Notes under the pieces: model-generated | The model's database searches: none | Told to the model about the DNA's origin: nothing | Seen by the model: the letters and a program-made list of their open reading frames with translations, nothing else | In this document: piece by piece, positions 48,948 through 57,818 of the stretch | Layout: each line of letters begins with the position of its first letter | How positions within the stretch are numbered: the first letter of the stretch is position 1 | Made by a program: the position numbers and the translations under genes | DNA from: Peteryoungia algae | GTDB lineage: Bacteria; Pseudomonadota; Alphaproteobacteria; Rhizobiales; Rhizobiaceae | DNA: 64,000 nt | Assembly (NCBI RefSeq): GCF_030369675.1 | Contig: NZ_CP128477.1 | Location: 3,242,501 to 3,306,500, forward strand | Reading direction: 5' to 3'

Positions 48948-49895
48948 CTAGCGATTGCCGGAGCGCAAATTGGACATCATCACGGCGAAAACGATGATGG
49001 TCCCAATGACGATGCCCTGCCAATAGGGATCGACATCGATGATGTTCAATCCGTTGGATATAACAGCCATCAAAAATGCGCCGACAACCGTGCCCATGAC
49101 ATTTCCGCGCCCGCCACTCAGCGACGTGCCACCAATGATGACCGCCGCAATTGCGTTCAATTCGTATCCCACTCCCGCAGAAGGAGGCGCCGCACCGACG
49201 CGCGCTGCAAACACAATGCCTGCAATGGCACAGCAGAACCCGCTGAGTGAATAGGTGACAATGCGCACGAAGGGGATGTTGATGCCCGAAAGCCGCGCGG
49301 CTTCTTCGTTGCCACCAATCGCATAGATTTCGCGTCCAAGGCGGGTGTATTTCAAGAGGATCACCGTGGCGATCACCATGACAAGCGAAAGCAAGATCGG
49401 GAAGGGTATGCCGATGATCTTGCCGTCCGCGATCCACAGAAACGGTGATGGAAATGACATCGACGGATTGCCGCTCGAGATCAGCAGAACAACGCCCCGC
49501 GCCACCCCCATCGTGCCGAGTGTTGCAATAAAGGCCGGGACCTTGCCGTATTGGATGATCACGCCATTCAGTGTACCCGCCGCGACAGTCAGCACTATCG
49601 CAATGAAGGCGGCCAGAACGATGTTCATCTCGTTGGCTATGCCCAAGACAGCGGTGACGGAAATCGTCAGCGCCAGGAGCGAGCCAACCGAAAGATCAAT
49701 TCCGGCCGAGATGATCACCACGGTCATCCCCAGGGCGATGATCAGGTTGATCGAGGCCTGTTTGCCGATGTTGAATACATTGCCGACCGTCCAGAAATAT
49801 TCCGATGAAAACGAAAGGGTGACAACGATTAAGAACAGCGCAAATGCCGCAATGATCGGTTGGCGGTTTTCTTTGAAGATGCGATCGAAATTCAT
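48948..49895 (-). CDS. Sugar ABC transporter permease (RbsC family)
   Basis: A 315-aa branched-permease-fold protein of the ribose/galactose type with 8-10 helices. NLIIALGMTVVIISAGIDLS-VGSLLAL is the family signature, with AFIATLGTMGVARGVVLLIS and GGTSLSGGRGNVMGTVVGAF. It works as a homodimer with the ATPase at 49897. The gene order binding protein, ATPase, permease is standard. The start at 49895 lies 1 bp after the ATPase stop. Confidence 0.93.
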   Translation of the reverse strand: MNFDRIFKENRQPIIAAFALFLIVVTLSFSSEYFWTVGNVFNIGKQASINLIIALGMTVVIISAGIDLSVGSLLALTISVTAVLGIANEMNIVLAAFIAIVLTVAAGTLNGVIIQYGKVPAFIATLGTMGVARGVVLLISSGNPSMSFPSPFLWIADGKIIGIPFPILLSLVMVIATVILLKYTRLGREIYAIGGNEEAARLSGINIPFVRIVTYSLSGFCCAIAGIVFAARVGAAPPSAGVGYELNAIAAVIIGGTSLSGGRGNVMGTVVGAFLMAVISNGLNIIDVDPYWQGIVIGTIIVFAVMMSNLRSGNR

Positions 49896-49896
49896 G

Positions 49897-51375
49897 CTAA
49901 GCCCCTGCGATTGCGGCCAGAATCCTTTCCCTGTTCAGGGCGGATCCGGTCAACTCCTCTACGATCCTGCCCTTGCGCATCACCAATGCGCGATTGCAGA
50001 TCCCACTGATTTCTTCGATTTCGCTTGAGGCGACGATGATGGTATTGCCCGCTTCGGCCAGCTTCGCGATCATCGAATAGATCTGAAACTTTGCGCCGAC
50101 ATCGATGCCGCGGGTTGGCTCGTCAAACAGCAACACCAGACAATCGCGCATCAGCCATTTGGCAAGCACCACCTTTTGCTGATTGCCGCCGCTGAGGTTG
50201 ACGACACGGTTGCGCGGATCGCCGGGCCGGACTTCCAGTTTAGCGAAGCTGTCTTCTGCGTTCGTGGCCTCGGCACCAAGTGCCAAAAACGGCGTCGAAA
50301 TCTTATCGAGCGAGGCAAGACTGATGTTGTGCGCGCAGCTGAGCGGCAAAACCAGACCCTGTTCTTTCCGACTTTCCGGCAAGAGGCCGATGCCCCGCGC
50401 TATCGCCTGTTTGGGGGTCTTGGGCGCAAACGCCTGGTCTTTCAGACACATCGAGCCCTGCGTAGGCTGGCGCGCACCAAAAATGGTTTCAACCAATTCC
50501 GATTTGCCCGCACCGACAAGCCCGGTGATCCCCAGGACCTCGCCCTTGCGGGCGGCAAAGCTGATATCTGCAAAACCAGGGCCGCTCAGCGCGTCCACCT
50601 TGAGATAAACCTCGCCCAGTTCAGCGGTTTTCACAGGGTAGTGCTCGGCCAATTCAGCGCCGATCATCTTGGTGACGATATCGGCAATGCTCAGGTCCTT
50701 GGCAGCCTCGGTCGAAATGCGCTTGCCGTTGCGAAAAACCGTGACGCGGTCGCAGATCTGTTTGATTTCATCCAGCCGGTGCGAGATGTAGATCACGGAC
50801 ACCCCCTGCGCGCGCAAGCTGTCGATAAAGCCGAACAGCAGCCGCGCCTCGGCCTCCGACAGTGACGAGGTCGGTTCATCCATGATCAGGATCTTGAGGT
50901 TCTGCCGGCGCAACACCTTCAGGATTTCAATCATCTGCCGCGTGGCAACGCCCAGATTGGCCAGAACATCCTTCGCCTGCGCATTGACGCCGAAGCGCTC
51001 TAGCAGGGCGCTGGCATTGCGGTTCATCTTGCCCCAGTCAACCAGCCCGTAGCGGCGTGGATATTCGCCAAGGAACAGGTTCTCAGCCACAGTCAGGCTC
51101 GAAACCAACGAAAACTCCTGATAGATCACACCAATACCAGCGGCCTGCGCATCGGCGGGGGTGTGGAAATGCACCTCCTTGCCGTTGATCGAGAGGCTGC
51201 CGGAATCCAGGCGGTAAGCGCCGGTGATGATCTTGACCAAGGTGGATTTTCCGGCGCCGTTCTCACCCAGCAAGGCGTGTACTTCGCCGGCGGCAAGGTC
51301 GAAATCGACGTCATCAAGGGCAAGAACCCCCGGAAACTCCTTGGAAACGTTCCGAACTTTTAGAAGCGATTGCAT
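49897..51375 (-). CDS. Sugar ABC transporter ATPase with duplicated domains (RbsA family)
   Basis: A 492-aa double-cassette ATPase. Start 51375 (MQSLLKVRNVSKEF) is preferred over the open frame to 51438. The first cassette has GENGAGKST, VIYQEFSLVSSLTVAENLFL and LIMDEPTSSLSEAEA. The second has GLVGAGKSELVETIFGARQP, LPESRKEQGL, LSGGNQQKVVLAKWL and LLFDEPTRGIDVG. The degenerate second Walker A is normal for this family. Confidence 0.94.
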   Translation of the reverse strand: MQSLLKVRNVSKEFPGVLALDDVDFDLAAGEVHALLGENGAGKSTLVKIITGAYRLDSGSLSINGKEVHFHTPADAQAAGIGVIYQEFSLVSSLTVAENLFLGEYPRRYGLVDWGKMNRNASALLERFGVNAQAKDVLANLGVATRQMIEILKVLRRQNLKILIMDEPTSSLSEAEARLLFGFIDSLRAQGVSVIYISHRLDEIKQICDRVTVFRNGKRISTEAAKDLSIADIVTKMIGAELAEHYPVKTAELGEVYLKVDALSGPGFADISFAARKGEVLGITGLVGAGKSELVETIFGARQPTQGSMCLKDQAFAPKTPKQAIARGIGLLPESRKEQGLVLPLSCAHNISLASLDKISTPFLALGAEATNAEDSFAKLEVRPGDPRNRVVNLSGGNQQKVVLAKWLMRDCLVLLFDEPTRGIDVGAKFQIYSMIAKLAEAGNTIIVASSEIEEISGICNRALVMRKGRIVEELTGSALNRERILAAIAGA

Positions 51376-51479
51376 GGGATTGCCTTGTTGGATCGATGGA
51401 CAAGGGGTCGGAAAGCAGCAGTTTCCCGGCCCCGTCACTCACGTTCGGACGCCCGACGCTGAGGGCATCTCACCAACAG

Positions 51480-52418
51480 TCACTTGATGTATTGATCGAC
51501 TTCGGCTGCCGTCACCAGCTCGGGGTTGATGTAGGTCTCTGGCGCGATGCCGTCCTTGGACTTGCCGTTCTTGACATAGGCAACAGCGGCATCGATGCTC
51601 AGCTGCACCATTTTGCGTGCATCCATGCGGATGGTTGCCGCAACATCGCCTGCCTTGATCGCGGCATAGCCGCCCTGTTGGCCGTCGTAGCCCACAAAGA
51701 TGATATCGTCACGACCGGCCGATTTGGCAGCGCGTGCCGCACCTACCGCAAGGTTGTCAGACTCCCCAAACACGGCGTCCACTTCCGGATGCGCCTGAAG
51801 GATGTCTTCCATCACTTTCAGACCCTCTTCTTCGGTCCAGTGAGCGCCCTGCTGTGCCACAACTTCAAGGCCCGGGTGAACAAGAGCGCCAAGCTCAAAA
51901 CCCTTGGTGCGCAGGATCTGAACCGGATTGCCGGTCTCGCCCTGGATCAGGGCAATCTTGCCAACGCCGCCCAGTTTGGAGGCGATATAGTCGACCGCCA
52001 TCTTGCCGCCCTGGCCGTTGTCCACGCCGACAAAGGTCACCACATTGGTCGTGTTCAGGCGGTTGTCCATGTTGACGACCGGGATCCCTGCTGCCATCGC
52101 CTTGTCAACGACCGGAACCAGTGCCGTCGTGTGACCCGCGACCAGAACGATGAAATCCACTTTTTTGGTGATCAGGTCTTCGATGATGGAGATCTGACCT
52201 TCGTAGTCACCGAAGGAGCCTTCGGGCGCATAGGCTTTGACGTCAGCACCGATTTCAGTTCCGTAGGCGACCGCTTGATCGGCCATTTCGATCTGGAAGG
52301 CGTTGGTCGTGAGATCCATCACCACAATCGCGCCCTTGAGGCTGTCCGCATAAGCGGCGGTCGTAAGCAGTAGTGCGCCCGCGGTCGTCGCAAGCCCTTT
52401 AATAAACGTTTTGAACAT
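51480..52418 (-). CDS. Periplasmic sugar-binding protein (RbsB-like)
   Basis: A 312-aa periplasmic binding protein of the ribose/D-galactose cluster, signal peptide to TAAYA. KGAIVVMDLTTNAFQIEMAD, IPVVNMDNRLNTTNVVTFVG and VDAVFGESDNLAVGAARAAK follow the family layout. The ligand is unknown. It lies upstream of the ATPase in the same operon. The gene lies downstream of the alginate operon but has its own upstream region. Confidence 0.92.
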   Translation of the reverse strand: MFKTFIKGLATTAGALLLTTAAYADSLKGAIVVMDLTTNAFQIEMADQAVAYGTEIGADVKAYAPEGSFGDYEGQISIIEDLITKKVDFIVLVAGHTTALVPVVDKAMAAGIPVVNMDNRLNTTNVVTFVGVDNGQGGKMAVDYIASKLGGVGKIALIQGETGNPVQILRTKGFELGALVHPGLEVVAQQGAHWTEEEGLKVMEDILQAHPEVDAVFGESDNLAVGAARAAKSAGRDDIIFVGYDGQQGGYAAIKAGDVAATIRMDARKMVQLSIDAAVAYVKNGKSKDGIAPETYINPELVTAAEVDQYIK

Positions 52419-52862
52419 GTTCCATCCTCCCCTGACGATCTGCCTTGCCGCCTCCTCGCGCCAAGATCAGTCCATTTTCAATGAGTTTAGTCTTACGGCG
52501 GCCTCCCCATAACTGGCGCTGCAATTGCCGCCACCTATCTCTTCTTCGCCCGGAGGCTTTCGAATGATATCGTATGGTTTTGAATGCCGACGGAATATTG
52601 ATCATTGATTCAGAAATGTGTCAATCATATTGTGAATAGGCGCGTTTACTGCTTCGTTGTGTCGATTGGGCCTGCGTTTGCTTTCGAATTGTTTGCTTTG
52701 TGCTCGGCCTGGGAATCTAAGGTCCACAAAATCGCGCCGAAAAGCCGCGAACCGTTTTTCTGCTTCTGCTGTGGATGAAGGCGCCAGGGGCAAGGATCGA
52801 CCTGAAATACTGAACTTCCTCAGGGCTTTGCCGGGGTCCAGGCATCGCAGGAAATGGGCGGC
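52419..52862. other. Upstream region of the sugar ABC operon, no gene recognised
   Basis: 444 bp. A minus-strand frame 52602-52793 (LAPSSTAEAEKRFAAFRRDF, SKRRPNRHNEAVNAPIHNM) has no recognised family. The promoter of the sugar ABC operon should lie in the A/T-rich 52470-52640 part. No clear operator was found. Confidence 0.4.
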
Positions 52863-53120
52863 ATGAAGCGGTTACGGCTCACGCAAGCGCTGATCATCAG
52901 GATATTGAGATAGCAGAGGTTGGGCGCGCAGACGGCCGGTCGCAGAGGCACGCAGGGCATCTCGGATGCAACATTCGCTCCTGGAAACGGCGCGGAGATG
53001 ACCAGCATTGCCATCCTGGAATTGGTCCAGGTAAGTGAGGTCGACGGGGACTATATCGCCCCAGGCAGGCCGATGCAGAACGTTATCGTTGAAAGCCTGG
53101 ACGGCAGCGTCCGCGATGAA
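52863..53120 (+). mobile_element. IS3-family remnant formed by orfA-orfB internal deletion
   Basis: ATG at 52863 gives MKRLRLTQALIIRILR, a stop, then QRLGAQTAGR and GISDATF. These match the IS3/IS407 OrfA start MKRxRFTEEQIIxIL and its helix-turn-helix. About 10 codons on, the same frame continues NGAEMTSIAILELVQVSEVD-GDYIAPGRPMQNVIVESLDG-SVRDE, the OrfB DDE core around the second Asp and Glu. Several hundred base pairs between are missing. It is inactive, and is a different IS from the one at 2227. Confidence 0.75.
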
Positions 53121-53304
53121 GGGGAAGCAGGCATCGGGTCGTTTCGGTTCATGGGTCCTTCGGGGCCCCGATTGAGGCTCCGAAGGGGATAACGCGATGA
53201 GCGCAGCGAGGCTGGCCATCCTGGATGGGCGCGGACAGTCAAACCCCGCCCGCGACACTCAGCTTCCACTTGAATCCATCAAGGAAAGCGTCCGCCGACA
53301 TTGA

Positions 53305-54048
53305 TCAGGAGAACAATATTCCGCCATTGATGTCGAAACTCGCCCCCGTGATGAACGAGGAGTCGTCGGTTGCGAGGAACAATACGAGATTCCCGACATC
53401 GTCCGACACGCCCTGCCGCTTCAATGGCGCCGCAGCCTCGAACCCACGACGTGCAGCGTCCGCCGTATGGATATTGTGGAAATCCGTGTCAATCATGCCG
53501 GGGCAGAGCGCGTTTACGCGTATTGCGGGGCCCAGCTCCTTCGCCAAACCGCGCGTCATCGACATGATCGCGCCCTTCGACGTGGCATAAGCTATCGCTC
53601 CAGGACCACCGCCATCGCGTCCTGCCTGGCTCGACATATTCACAATCGCGCCAGACTTCATGTGGGCGAGACTGGCCTTGATCATCAGGAAGGTACTGGT
53701 GAGGTTCAGGTCCATCACAGCCTGCCAGTGATCCAGCGGCATTTCGGCCACCGACTTGCGCGCGATGAGACCCCCTGTATTGTTGACGAGCACATCGATG
53801 CCACCAAAGGCTTCCACCGTGCTTGCCACCAGTGCATCGACATCGGACGGTTTGCTCAGGTCGCCCTGCACCGCGATCGCCTTGCCGCCCAAGGCTTTTA
53901 TTTGCGACAGCGTCTCATCGGCCCCGGCCTTGCTGGCGAAATAGTTGATCGCCACATTGGCGCCTTCGGAGGCCAGCTTGACGGCACAGGCTCGCCCCAG
54001 ATCGCGTCCACCACCTGTGACAATTGCAGTTTTTCCCTGAAGTTTCAT
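53305..54048 (-). CDS. SDR-family oxidoreductase, probable DEH (4-deoxy-L-erythro-5-hexoseulose uronate) reductase
   Basis: A 247-aa short-chain dehydrogenase. The Rossmann glycine motif is TGGGRDLGRA, NNTGG follows as usual, and the active site is YATSK. ITGASFDINGGILFS ends it. It is last in the alginate operon. In Sphingomonas A1 the SDR A1-R reduces DEH to 2-keto-3-deoxygluconate (KDG), and this position suggests the same task. Cofactor preference is not decided by sequence. Confidence 0.82.
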   Translation of the reverse strand: MKLQGKTAIVTGGGRDLGRACAVKLASEGANVAINYFASKAGADETLSQIKALGGKAIAVQGDLSKPSDVDALVASTVEAFGGIDVLVNNTGGLIARKSVAEMPLDHWQAVMDLNLTSTFLMIKASLAHMKSGAIVNMSSQAGRDGGGPGAIAYATSKGAIMSMTRGLAKELGPAIRVNALCPGMIDTDFHNIHTADAARRGFEAAAPLKRQGVSDDVGNLVLFLATDDSSFITGASFDINGGILFS

Positions 54049-54113
54049 TATTTTACCTTGCTCTCGATTTGGTCAGTCGTTCTGTGCGATTTCATGCCGC
54101 GCGCCTGTGGCGA

Positions 54114-54995
54114 TCAATTTCCGCGGGTGAGGAAGTAATCGAAAATCTCCGGCACATTGCCCTGACCCATCCCCGCATCGACAGCGGCTTGCAAATTGCG
54201 GGCAGTGCCTTCGGCGATCTCGGCCCGGACGCCGATGTCCTCCGCCATCTTCAGAAAATAGCTCAGATCCTTGTTGGCGTTGTTGATGGAGAAACCCAGG
54301 TCGCTGACCCCGTCGACCGCATAGTTCTTGCAAAAGGTCATGAAGGGCGAGCTGGATGGTCCGGTCGACATGATGTCGTAGAGTTGCTGGCGATCGACAC
54401 CGGCGCGATCCGCCACCGCAAAGGCCTGGCTCATCGTGCAGACCGTGGTCATTCCCATGAAGTTGTTGATCAGCTTTGTCGTATGGCCGGCGCCGAGTGC
54501 CCCGAGATAGAAGACGTTCTCTCCCTGCTGCTCGAGCACCGGCTTGACCTTGTCGAAGGTCTCCCGGTCACCGGCAGCCATGATATTGAGCAGGCCATCC
54601 TTCGCATGGGCGGGAGTTCGCCCAAGGGGCGCGTCGATCATGCCGGCACCCTTGGCCGCCAGATCCTTGCCGATCCGGCGGGTCGAAGCCGGTATGGAGG
54701 TGCCGAAATCGATCAGCACGGCGCCGCTGCGGATCCCCGTCAGGATGCCATCGTCGCCATAGACAATCTTCTCGACCACCTCGGATGTGGTAAGGCAGAG
54801 CATGATGATGTCGCTCGCTTCCGCGAGCTGTTTCGGCGATCCAGCCTCTTCGGCGTTGCCGCGCTCCAGGACCGCCTTTACGGCATCCTTGTTGAGGTCC
54901 ATGACGACCAGGCTGAAGCCCTTCTTCTGAAGGTTTTCAACCATGTTTCCGCCCATGAGGCCGAGGCCGATGAAGCCTATGGTGGGTTTGCTCAT
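54114..54995 (-). CDS. Beta-hydroxyacid-dehydrogenase-family reductase (possible DEH reductase)
   Basis: A 293-aa NAD(P)-dependent enzyme of the 3-hydroxyisobutyrate dehydrogenase group. GFIGLGLMGGNMVENL is the nucleotide-binding motif, DAPLGRTPAHAKDGLLNIMA the substrate loop, and GHTTKLINNFMGM carries the catalytic Lys. In alginate loci of Agrobacterium type a homologue is placed beside the PL15 lyase and is credited with DEH reduction. Here both this gene and the SDR are present, so one may act on another keto-uronate. Confidence 0.85.
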   Translation of the reverse strand: MSKPTIGFIGLGLMGGNMVENLQKKGFSLVVMDLNKDAVKAVLERGNAEEAGSPKQLAEASDIIMLCLTTSEVVEKIVYGDDGILTGIRSGAVLIDFGTSIPASTRRIGKDLAAKGAGMIDAPLGRTPAHAKDGLLNIMAAGDRETFDKVKPVLEQQGENVFYLGALGAGHTTKLINNFMGMTTVCTMSQAFAVADRAGVDRQQLYDIMSTGPSSSPFMTFCKNYAVDGVSDLGFSINNANKDLSYFLKMAEDIGVRAEIAEGTARNLQAAVDAGMGQGNVPEIFDYFLTRGN

Positions 54996-55033
54996 GTCGT
55001 GCTCTTTCCTGATTGGTTAAGCGCCTGTCGGGA

Positions 55034-55366
55034 TCAAAGAAAATCCTCCCGATGTGGGGTGAAGATATCCAGCAGCGTGCCCGCCTGGAGGCAGGTGGCC
55101 CCGTGCATGATGTTGGGCTGCTTGTAGAGGGAATCGCCAGCCGAGATGTAATAGGTCTCGTCACCCACCTTGAATTCGAATTTCCCCGAAATGACGTAGG
55201 TGATCTGCTCATGGGGGTGGCTGTGCAACGCTGCCACGGTGCCAGTCTCGAAATGCGCTTCGACGCACATCAGATTGGTGTTGTAGGCCGCCACTACTCG
55301 CTTCAGTCCGCCCCCTGCGTCGGCAACCGGGTTTTCGCTTGCTGGGAAATAGTTCTTGGTAGTCAT
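55034..55366 (-). CDS. kdgF: KdgF-like cupin (unsaturated uronate ring opening)
   Basis: A 110-aa single cupin. The metal-site motif HSHPHEQITYVISGKFEF and later PNIMHGATCLQAGTLLDIFT fit the KdgF family, which speeds conversion of 4,5-unsaturated monouronates from alginate or pectin to the linear keto form (DEH or DKI). Its neighbours, an exolyase upstream and DEH reductases downstream, support this assignment strongly. Confidence 0.88.
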   Translation of the reverse strand: MTTKNYFPASENPVADAGGGLKRVVAAYNTNLMCVEAHFETGTVAALHSHPHEQITYVISGKFEFKVGDETYYISAGDSLYKQPNIMHGATCLQAGTLLDIFTPHREDFL

Positions 55367-55400
55367 GGTGTTGCTCCTGTGGGGGCGCTTTTGACGGCCA

Positions 55401-57740
55401 TCAGATACTCGTCCCCGCCAGCTTCTTCACCACGACCTTGAACGTGTTCTCGTCCGCATCGGTGAAATAGAGGTCGGCGTCGTAGCCCTGATCGTCGATG
55501 AAGTGGAAGATCCGCCGGGGTGCGTCCTTCGGATACGGTACCAGCAGGGTCACGATCCGGTGGCGATTTGCCTTGGGAAAGCGGGCTGTCAGGCAGGTGC
55601 TGACCGGCAGTCCCTCGACTTCGGCCATGTCGACGCCAGGGAAGCCCGTTTCCTGGCTAATGACGGGAGGCCCACCCTCCGACCAGAGGATCTCGCCATA
55701 AAATCCCGCCCGTTTCCCGGTATTGCGGAATGAACTTTGCCCCAGTTGGAAGGGTTCATTGGCGTGCAGCAACCAATCGATCTCGACCGGCTCGGTCGCA
55801 TTGATCGAATCGACGAACACGAAAAAGCTGTCATTGAAGAAATACACTTCACGCTCGACGCTGGTGACCTCGGGCGAAACCAGTGCATAGGCGGCGGTCG
55901 CGTCACCCTTTATGTAGATGTGGTCGCCCCGATCCTCGGCGAGACTGATGTTGCCCGTCGACTTGATCTGGAGCGCCTTGTTGCGATCGGCATACTGGCC
56001 CTTGCCGTTGATCAGGATCGCGTTTTTCGATCGTGTCTGTTTTCGCCACGCCTGGTGCATGGTGCTGTTGAACGCGACGTAGTGGCCCGACTGTATTGCC
56101 AGATCTTCCCCGAAGGCAGACAGGCAAAAGGCATTCTGATCGCCATGGCTGTGGCTGATCGAGCCGAACGGGCTCGACTTGAAGACGAACTGGATATGCT
56201 GGTCGGGATCGCCCATGCGATGCTGTATGGCGGCCCAGCCTATGCCCTTGAACCAGCGGAGCTTGTCCGTTTCGGACGGGGGAGACGCCTGTACCTCTGG
56301 CCAGTCGTGGCGATAGACCAGGTCATCGAAGTTGAAGTCCCACCAGCCCCAATTGTAGAACGCCATTTCCGTGCCGGGATTGGTGCGGCAGATTTCGTCA
56401 TAATACCACTGATAGGCCCCGTTGCCCGTCACACCCGCAAACTGGCGGAGGTTGTAGCCGATCTTCACCGCCGGCAGGTCACCCATCGTGCTGTCATCCC
56501 CGAAGGTTGCCCGCCGCGTGTCGGGTGCCTTGGTAAAGAGCGGCATGTCACCGGTCTTCTGGAAGAAGGGACGGACGTAGAGACTGATACCCGTATAGTT
56601 CTTCAGCACATTCGCAGCATCGATCAGATAGGCCATGCCGGTCATCCAGTAGTGAGGCCCTTCGGCCCAGCCTCCCTCGGGATCGCCCCACGGCGAATAG
56701 ACCGTGAACAGAAATTCAATGGAATAATCGAGCCATTCCCGCGCTTCGGGTTCCTCATCGAGCATCGCGATGGCGGCCGGCACCAGCACGGCGGAGACCG
56801 CCCGTACGGCATGGCTGTCATACGGGAACAGCTGGATATTGGCATTCCTGATGATGTGATCGGCAATTTCACGGGTCCGAACCAGCAGCGCTGCACGCAC
56901 TATCTCGCGTTCCTCTGCCGTCAGTTCGCCATGCAGCCAGTCATATCCCCAGGCCAGAGCCAGGGTGACCCGGAACGCCCACTCGTCGGTATAGGCTCTG
57001 GATGTCGTGCCTGCGGGGTCCCATCCGGCGACCGCCAGAAGCCATTCCTTGGCGCGCGCGAGCATCGCCGCATCTTTTGTGACATGGCCTCCAATTGCGA
57101 GGTGGCGGATCGCATAAATCAGTTCCTGGCAATCGATATAGGTCTGACGCCAGATCGGAGCCACGCGCTGATGGCCGGGATAGCCAGCCGGCTCGTCCAT
57201 GACGGGCCGCTCCATCCATGGCCTGACACTCTTCTCGTAGAATGTCGACCAGCCGCAATGGGCCGGATCGGCGGCAACAACCGCGCTGAATTCGGAAAGC
57301 GCTTTTGGCCCGAGCCAGAGGCGCGGGTGGGCCTTGTCGACGTGATCATAGCGGGAAGCCCGCCCGGGAAGCGGCGTTTCCGGCAAGTCGGCCGCAAGAT
57401 CAAAGCTGCGGGTAGCGCTCCATTCGGTCGCCGGCATGCCCTTGCTTGCGTCCCAGACGGCATAGGACCAGTGATAGGTGCCGGGCTCGAGTGCCGCGTC
57501 GGGGGTGAAGAAATTCAGCGGAATATCGGTAAACATCCGGGTCGTCTTGCCCGGAAATGCGGGATCGGACGACAGGCGCAGCACGTATCGCGCCTCGTCC
57601 TCGACCACCGGAAGCCAGGTGAACCGGGGTGGATTCTCTACCAGCGTGTCACCAGCGTTAGGCGCGTACTGAATATTCAACCGCCCGGCGGTCGGTTCGT
57701 CGAGATAGGCTTTGCGGTCGCGTGATGTTGCTACGGGCAT
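55401..57740 (-). CDS. PL15 exotype alginate (oligoalginate) lyase
   Basis: A 779-aa enzyme very like Agrobacterium Atu3025 (about 776 aa): ENPPRFTWLPVVEDEARYVL, GPHYWMTGMAYLIDAANVLK, SHSHGDQNAFCLSAFGEDLA and AFYNWGWWDFNFDDLVYRHD align throughout. The alpha/alpha-barrel is followed by a heparinase-II/III-like beta-sandwich. The catalytic pair expected from Atu3025 (His311 and Tyr365) is present as His310 in YDSHAV and Tyr364 in GPHYW. There is no signal peptide, so imported oligomers are cut in the cytoplasm to unsaturated uronate. AGGAAC precedes the ATG. Confidence 0.95.
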   Translation of the reverse strand: MPVATSRDRKAYLDEPTAGRLNIQYAPNAGDTLVENPPRFTWLPVVEDEARYVLRLSSDPAFPGKTTRMFTDIPLNFFTPDAALEPGTYHWSYAVWDASKGMPATEWSATRSFDLAADLPETPLPGRASRYDHVDKAHPRLWLGPKALSEFSAVVAADPAHCGWSTFYEKSVRPWMERPVMDEPAGYPGHQRVAPIWRQTYIDCQELIYAIRHLAIGGHVTKDAAMLARAKEWLLAVAGWDPAGTTSRAYTDEWAFRVTLALAWGYDWLHGELTAEEREIVRAALLVRTREIADHIIRNANIQLFPYDSHAVRAVSAVLVPAAIAMLDEEPEAREWLDYSIEFLFTVYSPWGDPEGGWAEGPHYWMTGMAYLIDAANVLKNYTGISLYVRPFFQKTGDMPLFTKAPDTRRATFGDDSTMGDLPAVKIGYNLRQFAGVTGNGAYQWYYDEICRTNPGTEMAFYNWGWWDFNFDDLVYRHDWPEVQASPPSETDKLRWFKGIGWAAIQHRMGDPDQHIQFVFKSSPFGSISHSHGDQNAFCLSAFGEDLAIQSGHYVAFNSTMHQAWRKQTRSKNAILINGKGQYADRNKALQIKSTGNISLAEDRGDHIYIKGDATAAYALVSPEVTSVEREVYFFNDSFFVFVDSINATEPVEIDWLLHANEPFQLGQSSFRNTGKRAGFYGEILWSEGGPPVISQETGFPGVDMAEVEGLPVSTCLTARFPKANRHRIVTLLVPYPKDAPRRIFHFIDDQGYDADLYFTDADENTFKVVVKKLAGTSI

Positions 57741-57818
57741 CGAGAAGTTCCTGGACTCGTCAATCGTGTATCGGTCGTCACCGCCCGCCGAGTACCGACG
57801 GGCGGCGTCTTGGCTTCG

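Noticed and set aside
55737..57725. 662-codon open frame antisense to the PL15 lyase
   Set aside because: The opposite strand codes a full-length conserved enzyme with catalytic residues; the antisense frame is a GC-codon shadow.
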